Shown one piece after another: positions 24,264 to 31,738 of a DNA stretch of 40,460 nucleotides (within the stretch, counting starts at the first letter, position 1; every line of letters starts with the position of its first letter). The position numbers were made by a program, and so were the translations under genes. Below the pieces are notes generated by a model, which was not told where the DNA came from, searched no databases, and was given only the letters and a program-made list of their open reading frames with translations. The stretch comes from Brevibacillus massiliensis (GTDB lineage Bacteria > Bacillota > Bacilli > Brevibacillales > Brevibacillaceae), in NCBI RefSeq assembly GCF_000311785.1, contig NZ_HE978544.1, forward strand, positions 33,359 to 73,818, in the 5' to 3' direction.

Positions 24264-24438
24264 TTTCTTGTGCGCACAAACGACCCGCCCCTTTGATTCC
24301 GTAAATTCCCAGGGTTTATCTCTTTTGGCAGGTCTCGATTCTGTGTTACGCTTCCATTGTTTCCGATTTGTAACGACTTTTGCGATCCCGCGTTCTAATG
24401 GAAGGAACGGCTGTTGAACGGAAACTAAGGTGATGGGA

Positions 24439-24648
24439 ATGAAAGTTCTTTTGCTTGAAGATGAAAAATCAATCCGTGATTTTGTCAAGATCAACCTGAA
24501 GCGGCACGGCTTTGCCGTAACCGAGGCCTCTACCGGGGAAGAAGCGCTTGAGCTTGCCGGGCTTGACAGCGAGATCCGGATCGCGATCCTCGATGTCATG
24601 CTCCCCGGCGGCAGCGGCGTACTCCCGTTCGCGACGGCTACCTCCTGA
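24439..24648 (+). pseudogene. Truncated OmpR-type response regulator receiver
   Basis: From the ATG at 24439 the frame reads MKVLLLEDEKSIRDFVKINL, TEASTGEEALELA and IRIAILDVMLPGGSG, the first 60 or so residues of a response-regulator receiver. The acidic pair (ED) and the phospho-acceptor aspartate (ILD) are present. The conserved Thr/Ser and Lys of the receiver, the rest of that domain and the whole DNA-binding domain are missing. After GGSGV the sequence changes to an unrelated tail and stops at 24648, overlapping the 3' end of the histidine kinase on the other strand. The first of the two genes was cut by a rearrangement near 24,615. AAGGTGATGGGA precedes the start. Confidence 0.75.
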
Positions 24649-25435
24649 TGCCGCCGGTCAGGATCAGTTCTGTGCCGCCTGCTTTGGCCTTGTCCAGCCT
24701 GAAAGACGCCCCCAGCTTTTCCGCCCGCTCCCTGATCATCGTCAGGCCGTATCGCTGCCTGTCCGCATCTTCCTGACGAATGCCGCGGCCATTGTCCGTT
24801 ATCGCCAACTGCCAGCTCTCGCGCCCGATCTTCAGCCGGATGGCCGCCTGACTGGCCCGCGAGTGCTTTTGGATATTGGTAAACGCCTCTTGTACCACCC
24901 CGAACAACTGCACTTCCTCATTCGGCGAAAAAAAGCCGTCTACCTCATCCAGCGCTTGTTTCACCTCAATCCCGGTCACGAGACTCCATTCGGAGAGCCA
25001 CGTATTGATGCGGGCAGCAAGCGAGACCCCCTCATCAGGGGATGAACGCAGGTTAAAGATCGCCTGCCTCAGGTTGTTGTCAATTTCCGTAATCGCCGCT
25101 TTCGCTTCATCCAGACGCCCCTGCTTCACTTTTACATTCAGCAAAAACAGCGTCTGCGCGATATTGTCGTGCAATTCGCGGGCCAGCCTTTCCCGCTCTT
25201 CGTAGACGGCCCTTCTGGCCTGCAGTTCAGCCAGCCGCGTATTCATCCGTTCAATGGTTTGAAACATCTTGGTGGCAAAGATATACGATAGCAATAGGGT
25301 GAGAAGAGTAATATAATAGTTCCCAGCTTCCATCGACAGGTAATCCAGCAAAATGCCGTGCCGAATGAATTCAAATCCGCCGATAATCAGCGGCGGCAAA
25401 AGGATGCACCGAATTTTCCATTTACGGTATGTCAT
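24638..25435 (-). CDS. NarL-type sensor histidine kinase
   Basis: The 265-residue protein is a membrane histidine kinase of the HisKA_3 class (LiaS/DesK/NarX type). Two hydrophobic segments lie at about 10-30 and 40-53. The H-box is ERERLARELHDNIAQTLFLL with the phospho-accepting histidine at about 89. The ATPase part shows VQEAFTNIQKHS (N-box, about 177) and ITDNGRGI (G1, about 208). The ATG at 25435 has GGGGAGGTGG upstream; a longer frame to 25777 runs over the promoter region of the SCO operon and lacks a ribosome site. There is no sensory domain beyond the membrane part. A NarL-type partner is normally encoded immediately downstream, but here an OmpR-type stub is found in the opposite direction. 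Confidence 0.85.
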   Translation of the reverse strand: MTYRKWKIRCILLPPLIIGGFEFIRHGILLDYLSMEAGNYYITLLTLLLSYIFATKMFQTIERMNTRLAELQARRAVYEERERLARELHDNIAQTLFLLNVKVKQGRLDEAKAAITEIDNNLRQAIFNLRSSPDEGVSLAARINTWLSEWSLVTGIEVKQALDEVDGFFSPNEEVQLFGVVQEAFTNIQKHSRASQAAIRLKIGRESWQLAITDNGRGIRQEDADRQRYGLTMIRERAEKLGASFRLDKAKAGGTELILTGGIRR

Positions 25436-25613
25436 GGCAGCCACCTCCCCAGGGCTATGATAATACGCAAATTCCCAAAGCCGCAGACGGCAAGTTAGAC
25501 GTTTTTGTGAACATCGCACATTATCCGGTGCAAATAGCCCAAAAGAGTCATCGGTATACACCGGCTTACTTTTATAATATAGGTAGCAGGAACTAATGAG
25601 GGAGGAGATCATC

Positions 25614-26240
25614 ATGCCGAAAAACAATACAGCCAAAACGATTGTAACCATTTTCATCGGTGTGCTGCTTCTCATAGGGGCAGTGTACCTGGTATTTGCA
25701 CTCACGCAGGCAGATTCATCTTCGTCGTCCGATTCTACCGACTTGTCCAAACTGGACTGGTACGTCCCAGACTTCACCTATACGAATCAAGACGGCAAGC
25801 CATTCGGCCTCTCCGACTTAAAGGGACATGTTTGGTTAACTGATATGATCTTTACGAACTGCCGTACCGTATGCCCGCCCATGACGGCAAACATGGCCCA
25901 ATTGCAGCAGAAGCTGAAAGAAAAAGGTGTAGAAGTCGATATCGTCTCCTTTAGTGTCGATCCGGAACGAGACACTCCGGACGCGCTTAAAGCCTACGGG
26001 GAAAAGTTTGGAGCCGATTTTAGCCAGTGGCACTTCCTGACGGGATATTCTCCAGAGCAGATCGAAGAGCTTTCTTACAACACATTTAAAGCCACACTGC
26101 AAAAAGAAGAGAATTCGGATCAGGTAATTCACGTCACAACCTTCTATTTGGTGGATAAATCGGGGAAGATAGTGAGGAAATACGATGGTCTAAACCCGCC
26201 TTACGACACCATCATCAAAGACATCAAAGCATTCAGGTAA
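25614..26240 (+). CDS. SCO1/SenC-family copper chaperone (first copy)
   Basis: The 208-residue membrane-anchored protein has one N-terminal helix (about 9-30), a serine-rich linker and a thioredoxin-like SCO domain. The copper site is intact: TNCRTVCP (C83, C87) and a later histidine in VIHVTTFYLVD. SCO proteins deliver copper to the CuA centre of cytochrome c oxidase subunit II. I chose the ATG at 25614 because GGAGGAGATC precedes it; an ATG six codons earlier lies before this site. A TATAAT at 25573-25578 stands upstream, with no good -35. It starts the oxidase-maturation operon and faces away from the kinase gene. Confidence 0.88.
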   Translation: MPKNNTAKTIVTIFIGVLLLIGAVYLVFALTQADSSSSSDSTDLSKLDWYVPDFTYTNQDGKPFGLSDLKGHVWLTDMIFTNCRTVCPPMTANMAQLQQKLKEKGVEVDIVSFSVDPERDTPDALKAYGEKFGADFSQWHFLTGYSPEQIEELSYNTFKATLQKEENSDQVIHVTTFYLVDKSGKIVRKYDGLNPPYDTIIKDIKAFR

Positions 26241-26286
26241 AACCTGGGCCTTTATGTAACCCAATTTCAGAAATGGGGTCTGTCTT

Positions 26287-27168
26287 ATGGCATTACAAGA
26301 TTTTTTAGCCTACTACGGCTTTCAGATCGTCTGGAGTCCTGATGTAATCTTGATCACGCTTTTTATCGCCACCGCTTACCTGTTGGTGGTAACCCGGTTT
26401 CGAGATTACTTCCCGGACTCTTCTCCAGTAAAATTTTATCAAAAAGCGCTGTTTCTATTGGGGCTGCTGCTCTTCTATGCAGGAATGGGCAGTCCGCTCA
26501 ACCTGATCGGCCATTTTATGTTCAGCATTCACATGCTTCAGCAATCCTTCTTGTACTTTATCATGCCGCCATTGATCTATTTAGGAACCCCTGTCTGGCT
26601 GTTCCGTGCCTTGTTCCGAACGAGGTTGTTTAAAAAGGCGGCAGTTGTGCTGACCAATCCGATCTTTACCGTGCTGTTTTTCAATATGATGTTCTCATTC
26701 TACCATTATCCCGGTATCTTCGACGCGGTCATGGAAAACTATCTGCTGGACAATCTTTTTCACTTCACCTTGATCGTCGCCGCTTTCTTGATGTGGTTCC
26801 CGGTTCTCTGCCCCGTCCCGGAAATGAACAGGCTTTCCGAACTGCGCAAAATGGGATACATCTTTGTCAACGGCGCTCTGCTGCTGCCGGCCTGTGGATT
26901 AATTATCTTCGCCGGTTCTCCCGTCTATTCCACCTATATAAACGGCCCGTCGATGCTGTGTACGCCATTTTCCTCAGCGAGCCTGGACGGAGGCCCCACA
27001 CTGCTGACCACGCTTTCTACCATAAACGACCAGCAGTTGGGCGGTATCGTCATGAAGTTCTTCCAAGAAATAGCATACAGTTCGGCTCTGGCCTACAACT
27101 TCTTCAAATGGTTTAACAAAGAGAAAAAGACCAATGTAATCGATTCTCCTGATCCGCAAAGAACCTAA
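26287..27168 (+). CDS. ctaG: CtaG-type cytochrome c oxidase assembly factor
   Basis: The 293-residue integral membrane protein (about seven helices) is of the Bacillus CtaG/caa3_CtaG family. Signatures are the FYAGMGSPLNLIGHFMFSIHMLQQ segment (about 55-80) with histidines that could bind copper, the MPPLIYLGTPVW loop and FSFYHYPGIFD. CtaG is needed for formation of active cytochrome caa3 oxidase in Bacillus subtilis. The ribosome site is weak (GGGG about 9 nt upstream). It lies 46 nt after the first SCO gene and 28 nt before the second, so a single operon is likely. Confidence 0.9.
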   Translation: MALQDFLAYYGFQIVWSPDVILITLFIATAYLLVVTRFRDYFPDSSPVKFYQKALFLLGLLLFYAGMGSPLNLIGHFMFSIHMLQQSFLYFIMPPLIYLGTPVWLFRALFRTRLFKKAAVVLTNPIFTVLFFNMMFSFYHYPGIFDAVMENYLLDNLFHFTLIVAAFLMWFPVLCPVPEMNRLSELRKMGYIFVNGALLLPACGLIIFAGSPVYSTYINGPSMLCTPFSSASLDGGPTLLTTLSTINDQQLGGIVMKFFQEIAYSSALAYNFFKWFNKEKKTNVIDSPDPQRT

Positions 27169-27196
27169 ACGAGCAAAGTCAAGGAGGAGATGGAAA

Positions 27197-27817
27197 ATGG
27201 TTGTCCGTCAAATCAGTTGGAATAAAAAAAGGGCAGACCTGCTGATCGTGATCCTGATCATCCTGATTTTCGCCGGGCTCTTCTTCTGGGTTTGGTGGGG
27301 AAATACCAGGTCGTCGGGCAATCAACTGCCCGACGTGACGATGAACACGATCCGGGGCCAGGCCTATCCGCTGCAGGAAACGAACGGTCGCGTGCGATTG
27401 CTCGAATTCATCTATACGCATTGTCCTGACGTGTGCCCGGTCACTACCATGAAAATGGTAGAGCTGCAGGAACAGCTGAAAAAACAGGGACTCTTCGGAA
27501 CCAAAGTAGAGTTCGTCACGATCACGATCGACCCTGAAAACGATACCCCGGAGATACTGGAAGAGTACGCCGAGCGCCTCAAGATGGATCAAAGCGGTTG
27601 GACGATCCTGAGAGGGACGGAAAGCCAAACCAAGGAGGTTACGCAAGCTCTCCAGTTTTACGCGGAAAAGGTGGATGGCGGACTCATCTCCCACTCCACC
27701 ATCACCTACCTCGTAGACGAAAACAACAACATCCGCGCAAAATTCGGAATGGGAGCAAGTCTTGATCCAAATGAAATCCTGTCGGCAATCGACAAGTTAG
27801 TTGGGAAAGGAAGTTGA
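27197..27817 (+). CDS. SCO1/SenC-family copper chaperone (second copy)
   Basis: This 206-residue protein is another SCO homologue with a different N-terminus: a basic start, one membrane helix (about 15-34) and the SCO domain. The copper ligands are THCPDVCP (C76, C80) and histidine in LISHSTITYLVD. It carries the TIDPENDTPE segment typical of the family. AAGGAGGAG lies 7 nt before the ATG. Its stop overlaps the start region of the YtkA-like gene. Having two different SCO proteins around CtaG suggests a division of work, for example one for copper delivery and one for thiol reduction, but the sequence does not decide this. Confidence 0.88.
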   Translation: MVVRQISWNKKRADLLIVILIILIFAGLFFWVWWGNTRSSGNQLPDVTMNTIRGQAYPLQETNGRVRLLEFIYTHCPDVCPVTTMKMVELQEQLKKQGLFGTKVEFVTITIDPENDTPEILEEYAERLKMDQSGWTILRGTESQTKEVTQALQFYAEKVDGGLISHSTITYLVDENNNIRAKFGMGASLDPNEILSAIDKLVGKGS

Positions 27818-27819
27818 AA

Positions 27820-28575
27820 ATGAAAAAGGCATTCATGGTCATGCTGTCTGCCCTTGTGCTTATGACGGCTTGTTCAAAAGCGGAATCGACCCAGCCCCCC
27901 GCTCCTCTGCAGGCGGAGTTAAAGCTGACCCCCGAAACACCCGGCGCAGGAGACACGGTTACCTTTTCCGTGACCGTGACCCAGGCTGACGAGTTCGTAG
28001 ACGACGCGACTGACGTGCAATTTGAAGTCTGGCAAAAAGGGCAGGACGAGCATGAATTCCTCCCGGCGCAAAGGAGAGGGTCGGGCGTGTACACAGCCGA
28101 CAAACAACTGCCGCAAGCAGGCACCTACTTCGTCATGTATCACGTGACGGCCCGGGAAATGCACACGATGAAGCAGCAGGAGTTTACCGTACAGGGCGAC
28201 CACGGGGCGTCTGCATCGACGGAACACGAGCACGGCGAAGCGCAGCCCGGCGACAGTCAGCACAGCAGTCACCGACACAACGATTCCGGCCTGGCGATGC
28301 ACTTTATGCCGCCCGAAAGCATGACGGCCAACCAGCCAGCCGACTTCACCCTCCATCTGCAAAAGGACGGGGAACCCTTCACCGGAGCCGCCGTCAAATT
28401 CGAAGTATGGGCAGGGGACGATGAAAAACACCAGTTCATCGAAGCGAAGGAATCGAAGGCGGGCGAATATACGGCTTCCGTGACGCTGGACAAAGGAGCA
28501 TACACGGTCAAAGTCCACGTGGAAAAAGGGGATATTCACGATCACCAGGAACATAAAGTAAGCGTCAAATCATAA
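27820..28575 (+). CDS. Lipoprotein with two YtkA/FixH-like domains
   Basis: The 251-residue protein has a lipoprotein signal with lipobox LMTAC (about residue 17). Two immunoglobulin-like YtkA/FixH-type domains follow: LTPETPGAGDTVTFSVTV (about 35-125) and MPPESMTANQPADFTLHL (about 158-250). Both contain the F-E-V-W-x-x-G-x-x-x-x-H pattern. A His-rich linker (EHEHGEAQPGDSQHSSHRH, about 130-149) joins them and may bind metal. YtkA domains are often found next to cytochrome oxidase and copper genes. I prefer ATG 27820 with AAAGGAAG upstream over TTG 27814. A hairpin follows, so the next genes may be transcribed less. Confidence 0.82.
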   Translation: MKKAFMVMLSALVLMTACSKAESTQPPAPLQAELKLTPETPGAGDTVTFSVTVTQADEFVDDATDVQFEVWQKGQDEHEFLPAQRRGSGVYTADKQLPQAGTYFVMYHVTAREMHTMKQQEFTVQGDHGASASTEHEHGEAQPGDSQHSSHRHNDSGLAMHFMPPESMTANQPADFTLHLQKDGEPFTGAAVKFEVWAGDDEKHQFIEAKESKAGEYTASVTLDKGAYTVKVHVEKGDIHDHQEHKVSVKS

Positions 28576-28582
28576 GGCAGCC

Positions 28583-28614
28583 AAACGTCCCTTGTGGAAG
28601 CGCAGGGGACGTTT
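28583..28614 (+). terminator. Attenuator-like hairpin inside the oxidase-maturation operon
   Basis: AAACGTCCC (28583-28591) and GGGACGTTT (28606-28614) form a 9-bp stem. It is followed by GCAGCCATT without a T-run, so it could be a partial terminator or an RNA-processing site between the YtkA-like and thioredoxin genes. Confidence 0.5.
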
Positions 28615-28650
28615 GCAGCCATTACTACATATGAGGGGGGGGGAAAACCG

Positions 28651-29064
28651 TTGCGGGCAAAAACGAAAAACACTGTGATCGGAATCGGCGCGCTCGTCGT
28701 CATCGTCGCCGTCATTGCCACCCTGATGGCGGTTCAGTTTAACCGGAGCACGGACTTGTACAAAAACCAGCTATCGCTGTCTGAACTGCAGGAAAAACTG
28801 AATAAGAATGAAGATACGTTCGTTTATTTTTATCAGCACAATTGCGAATATTGCCAAAACGTCGCGCCGTACATGATCCCCCTGGCCGAAAAAACAAACA
28901 CCCCGCTCTTCCCGCTGAACATTCAGAAGTACAGCGACGGCTGGGATCTCTACAACATCGAGGGAACTCCCACTGTCGTGCACTACCGGGGCGGCAAGGA
29001 AGTAAAGCGCATTGTGGGCGAGCACCCAGAAGAGGATTATGAAGCGTTTTTCACTCAGCAGTAG
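28651..29064 (+). CDS. Membrane-anchored thioredoxin-like protein
   Basis: The 137-residue protein has one N-terminal helix (about 8-27) and a small thioredoxin fold outside the membrane. The redox motif is HNCEYCQN (CxxC, about 63-66), followed by the family cis-proline segment IEGTPTVVHYRGG. It is likely a thiol-disulfide oxidoreductase acting on the SCO proteins or on CuA. The start is TTG at 28651; the preceding sequence is an unbroken run of nine G's (28635-28643) plus AAAACC, which acts as the ribosome site. No ATG is in frame. The next gene overlaps it by 26 nt, so the two products probably act together. Confidence 0.8.
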   Translation: MRAKTKNTVIGIGALVVIVAVIATLMAVQFNRSTDLYKNQLSLSELQEKLNKNEDTFVYFYQHNCEYCQNVAPYMIPLAEKTNTPLFPLNIQKYSDGWDLYNIEGTPTVVHYRGGKEVKRIVGEHPEEDYEAFFTQQ

Positions 29065-29461
29065 CAGCGCCTTCCTGGTGCAGGCCGTCATCTCATGCGT
29101 TCTCTTGTATTCCGCCTACGGAAAAATAACGGACATCTTTTCTTTTACGGAGATTCTCTCCTATTACCGTTACATCCCGTCCGGCTGGCAGATTCCGATC
29201 GCCTTTGCCGTGCCGATCCTCGAACTGTTGATTGGCCTCGCCATCTGGGTCCCCGTCATGCGGAAAACGGCTGTCTGGGCCTATCAAGTGTTGTTGTTTG
29301 CCTTTATCTTGCTGCTGTCCTTAAACGTCGGTCAAACCATGCCCTACGGGTGCGGCTGCTTTGGTCCCGGCGACAGTACCGTCATCACTTGGGCAGCCAT
29401 CGGCAGGGACGCCCTGCTGCTGATCCCGGCATGGATTCTCCTTTACCTGATGAAAAAATGA
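29039..29461 (+). CDS. MauE/DoxX-like membrane protein
   Basis: This 140-residue protein has four hydrophobic helices and belongs to the MauE-like (DoxX-related) family. It has LYSAYGKITDIFSF near the start and a paired-cysteine loop, MPYGCGCFGPGD (about 100-111), characteristic of MauE domains. MauE proteins, with a thioredoxin-like MauD, assist formation of disulfides in methylamine dehydrogenase. Here the adjacent, overlapping thioredoxin-like gene gives the same two-protein pattern in an oxidase-assembly setting. The ATG at 29039 has AGAAGAGG upstream inside the previous gene. Confidence 0.82.
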   Translation: MKRFSLSSSSAFLVQAVISCVLLYSAYGKITDIFSFTEILSYYRYIPSGWQIPIAFAVPILELLIGLAIWVPVMRKTAVWAYQVLLFAFILLLSLNVGQTMPYGCGCFGPGDSTVITWAAIGRDALLLIPAWILLYLMKK

Positions 29462-29515
29462 TTCCTGTGCCTTTTGGAAGGCATCAACCGAAATACACGA
29501 AAAGGATGGAGTCAA

Positions 29516-30112
29516 ATGGAAAAAATACCCTTTATGAAAATGAACGGATGCGGAAATGACTTCATTGTGATCGATAACCGGGGGAACCGAATGAACTCGG
29601 TCCAGGTCGCACCATTCGTTCAACGCATCTGCTCCCGGAGGATTTCGCTCGGGGCCGACGGCGTTCTGTTCCTGGAGGAATCTTCGGTCAGCGATTTTTC
29701 CATGAGGTATTTCAATGCGGACGGCAGCGAAGGGGAAATGTGCGGCAACGGCGCAAGGTGCATCGCCAAATTTGCCTATACACTGGGCCGCGCCATGCGA
29801 TACGCGTCCGAAGTATTTCCCAACGGAACAAACGTAAACCTGATAGAGCCTGTCGACCGTCAAACGATCCGCATCCGCACCTATGAACGGGGTGTAGAGG
29901 ATGAGACGCTGGCCTGCGGTTCCGGCTCAACCGCTTCGGCGATCATCGCCAGCCTGCTGGGGAAGACTCGTCCCCCGGTAAACCTGCATACGCGGGGCGG
30001 AGTACTGCAGATAGACTTTCAAATCGGGCCAGAGCATATCGACGAGATATACCTGGCCGGCGAAGCAAAAATCGTCGCGGAAGGCCATCTTTTGCCCGAC
30101 GCCTGGAGATAG
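29516..30112 (+). pseudogene. dapF: Diaminopimelate epimerase homologue with large internal deletion
   Basis: The frame encodes 198 residues against about 275 for normal DapF, which interconverts LL- and meso-diaminopimelate. The N-terminal part (MKMNGCGNDF, ISLGADGVLF, MRYFNADGSEGEMCGNGARC with Cys76) and the C-terminal part (NGTNVN, IRIRTYERGVEDETLACGSGS with Cys134) are well conserved. The segment between the two catalytic cysteines is 58 residues instead of roughly 144, so about 85 are missing between YTLGRAMR and SEVFPNGTN. The frame is kept and there are no stops. Because each half contributes to the active site, function is doubtful. The ATG at 29516 has GGATGGAG upstream. It could also be called a CDS; it follows mauE by 54 nt. 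Confidence 0.75.
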
Positions 30113-30137
30113 GCGGGAGGACCGGCCCGATTACCGA

Positions 30138-30884
30138 TTACGGGCAGTCTCCCTTGCTTTTTATCACTTTCTCCACAAACGCTTTGGCAATGCGCAGCAT
30201 CCTGTCGTCATGCGCCCACATCCGCTCCGGATGCCATTGCACCCCTACAATCATGGCGTCATCGCTCTCGATCGCCTCGATCACCCCGTCCGGCGCCGTC
30301 CCGGTGACGCGAAGTCCCGGTGCAGCCTCTTTTACCGCCTGGTGATGGGAGGTGTTGACCAGCACCTCTGTCTGCCCGAGTGCGTCCAGAATAAATCCCG
30401 GGCTGAGACGAACGGTATGCGCTCCATACTGGCGGGAGCCTTTTTGCGAATGCTGCAGCGCCCCGCTCACCTGTGTCGGTATATCCTGCAGCAGCGTGCC
30501 ACCCAGCGCCACATTGAGGATTTGCATTCCCCGGCAGATCCCGAGCAGCGGCTTTTTCAAAGCGACAGCCTCCTTGATCAAAGCCAGCTCGGCCAAGTCC
30601 CGTTCGTAATCGACCTCCCCCAGACCCGGCAGCGGCTGTTCGCCGTACAGGTGCGGCGCCGGGTCTTCTCCGCCGCTCAGGATGATGCCGTCCACCGCTG
30701 CCGCCATATCGCGGACAGGGGCGTCCGGGCGCTCCATTAGCGGCAGCAGAACCGGAATGCCGCCGCTCCTCGCGATTCCCTCGACATAGCCTGAAGACAC
30801 GTACATATACCGATCCAAGGTGTTTCCCGGGAAAAACATTTTCGATGTCACAATTCCGATTACGGGTGGCCGCAAACGATTCAC
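30138..30884 (-). CDS. Class I glutamine amidotransferase (gamma-Glu-GABA hydrolase/PuuD-like)
   Basis: The 248-residue enzyme belongs to the peptidase C26 family, which hydrolyses gamma-glutamyl amide bonds such as gamma-glutamyl-GABA. The nucleophile elbow is LGICRGMQILNVALGG (Cys about residue 102), and the catalytic His/Glu are in VGVQWHPERMW. IILSGGEDPAPHLYGEQPLPG is the usual substrate-side loop. The start is uncertain. GTG at 30884 has GGAGACAGGGA before it; TTG at 30875 has GGGAG at good spacing; the ATG at 30917 has no site. It converges with the dapF homologue. Folate-type gamma-glutamyl hydrolysis is an alternative role. Confidence 0.85.
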   Translation of the reverse strand: MNRLRPPVIGIVTSKMFFPGNTLDRYMYVSSGYVEGIARSGGIPVLLPLMERPDAPVRDMAAAVDGIILSGGEDPAPHLYGEQPLPGLGEVDYERDLAELALIKEAVALKKPLLGICRGMQILNVALGGTLLQDIPTQVSGALQHSQKGSRQYGAHTVRLSPGFILDALGQTEVLVNTSHHQAVKEAAPGLRVTGTAPDGVIEAIESDDAMIVGVQWHPERMWAHDDRMLRIAKAFVEKVIKSKGDCP

Positions 30885-30971
30885 TCCCTGTCTCCGGCGG
30901 ATGCCTTCTCTTGTCATAGGAACCATGTGTCCATAGTAATATGTAGAGACGAGGAGGAAAACCCCCCTTCT

Positions 30972-31601
30972 CTAGAACAGGGTATTGTACGCAATCACGA
31001 GCAGAATGACGCCGCTCAAGAGGGTTCCAAACTGCCCCAGAGTGAACGAACCGATGCGAACAGCTGCCGCTCTGCGGCCTATGGCAACTCCCGCCCAGAC
31101 GGTGACAAAGCTTCCGACAGCGGCTGTCAGCGATATAGCCAACGGCGACAATCCAAGCAATCCCGCGCCCAATCCGTTGGTGAGCGCGTTTGCAGAAAGC
31201 GCGATGCCAAGTACGATCGCCTCGCCGAATCCAATCTCCCCGGATTTATCAAAATCGGCAATCTCAGGATTGTTCAGTATCCCCTTTATCCCTTTGGCAG
31301 GCGCTTCTGTGACCGTTTCATTGGCCGCGTCTCGCTTGCGGGGAACGGCCATCAAAATGATGCGAAGACCGATGACGAACAGCAAAAAGGCTCCCGCCAG
31401 TACCGGGAAGATTCCAGGCAAGACCTTGGAGAGCCATTGTCCGAACAGAATTCCCGCCTCACTGAAGAGAAAACAGATAACGGCAATCAACAGATTGGAA
31501 CCCAAACCGATTCGAATCCCGCGGATGCCGTAAGAAATGCCTACTCCCAAATTGTCAATACTGGACGATATTGCAAAACCCAGGATGGGCAGCCAGTTCA
31601 T
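30972..31601 (-). CDS. ytaF: YtaF-like sporulation membrane protein (MntP-type fold)
   Basis: The 209-residue protein has six hydrophobic helices in two similar halves and matches YtaF, annotated as a sporulation membrane protein and related to MntP-type transporters. The conserved acidic SSSIDNLGVGISYGIRG begins the first half and ALSANALTNGLGAGLLGL the second. The middle loop NPEIADFDKSGEIGFGEA resembles an EF-hand-like calcium loop (DFDKSGEIGFGE). Neither substrate nor exact role is known. It is divergent from the XRE-DUF1232 gene, and the shared region carries the repeated AGTGTTG sites. Confidence 0.82.
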   Translation of the reverse strand: MNWLPILGFAISSSIDNLGVGISYGIRGIRIGLGSNLLIAVICFLFSEAGILFGQWLSKVLPGIFPVLAGAFLLFVIGLRIILMAVPRKRDAANETVTEAPAKGIKGILNNPEIADFDKSGEIGFGEAIVLGIALSANALTNGLGAGLLGLSPLAISLTAAVGSFVTVWAGVAIGRRAAAVRIGSFTLGQFGTLLSGVILLVIAYNTLF

Positions 31602-31615
31602 ATTTCATTCCACTC

Positions 31616-31698
31616 CCAACACTTTTTTAGCCATTGTATTGAAAGTGTTGAGAAAAAGTGCTTATCCCCCGCAAAAGTGTTGAGAAAGTTTCAACACT
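31616..31698. promoter_or_regulatory. Cluster of four AGTGTTG operator-like sites
   Basis: CCAACACTTTT (31616-31626, inverted), GAAAGTGTTGAGAAA (31641-31655), AAAAGTGTTGAGAAA (31673-31687) and TTTCAACACT (31689-31698, inverted) share the core AGTGTTG. The last two form an exact inverted repeat with 8-bp arms AGTGTTGA/TCAACACT (31676-31683, 31691-31698). They fill the region between the divergent ytaF-like and XRE-DUF1232 genes and probably bind the latter's product. Confidence 0.7.
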
Positions 31699-31738
31699 GG
31701 CCTTTTACAAGCCTGAAGCCGCAAGGAGTGACCCGCAG

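Noticed and set aside
25506-25521. TGTGAACATCGCACA considered as an Fnr/CRP site before the SCO operon
   Set aside because: The half-sites are one base too close together for the TGTGA-N6-TCACA consensus, and the position relative to TATAAT is not compelling.
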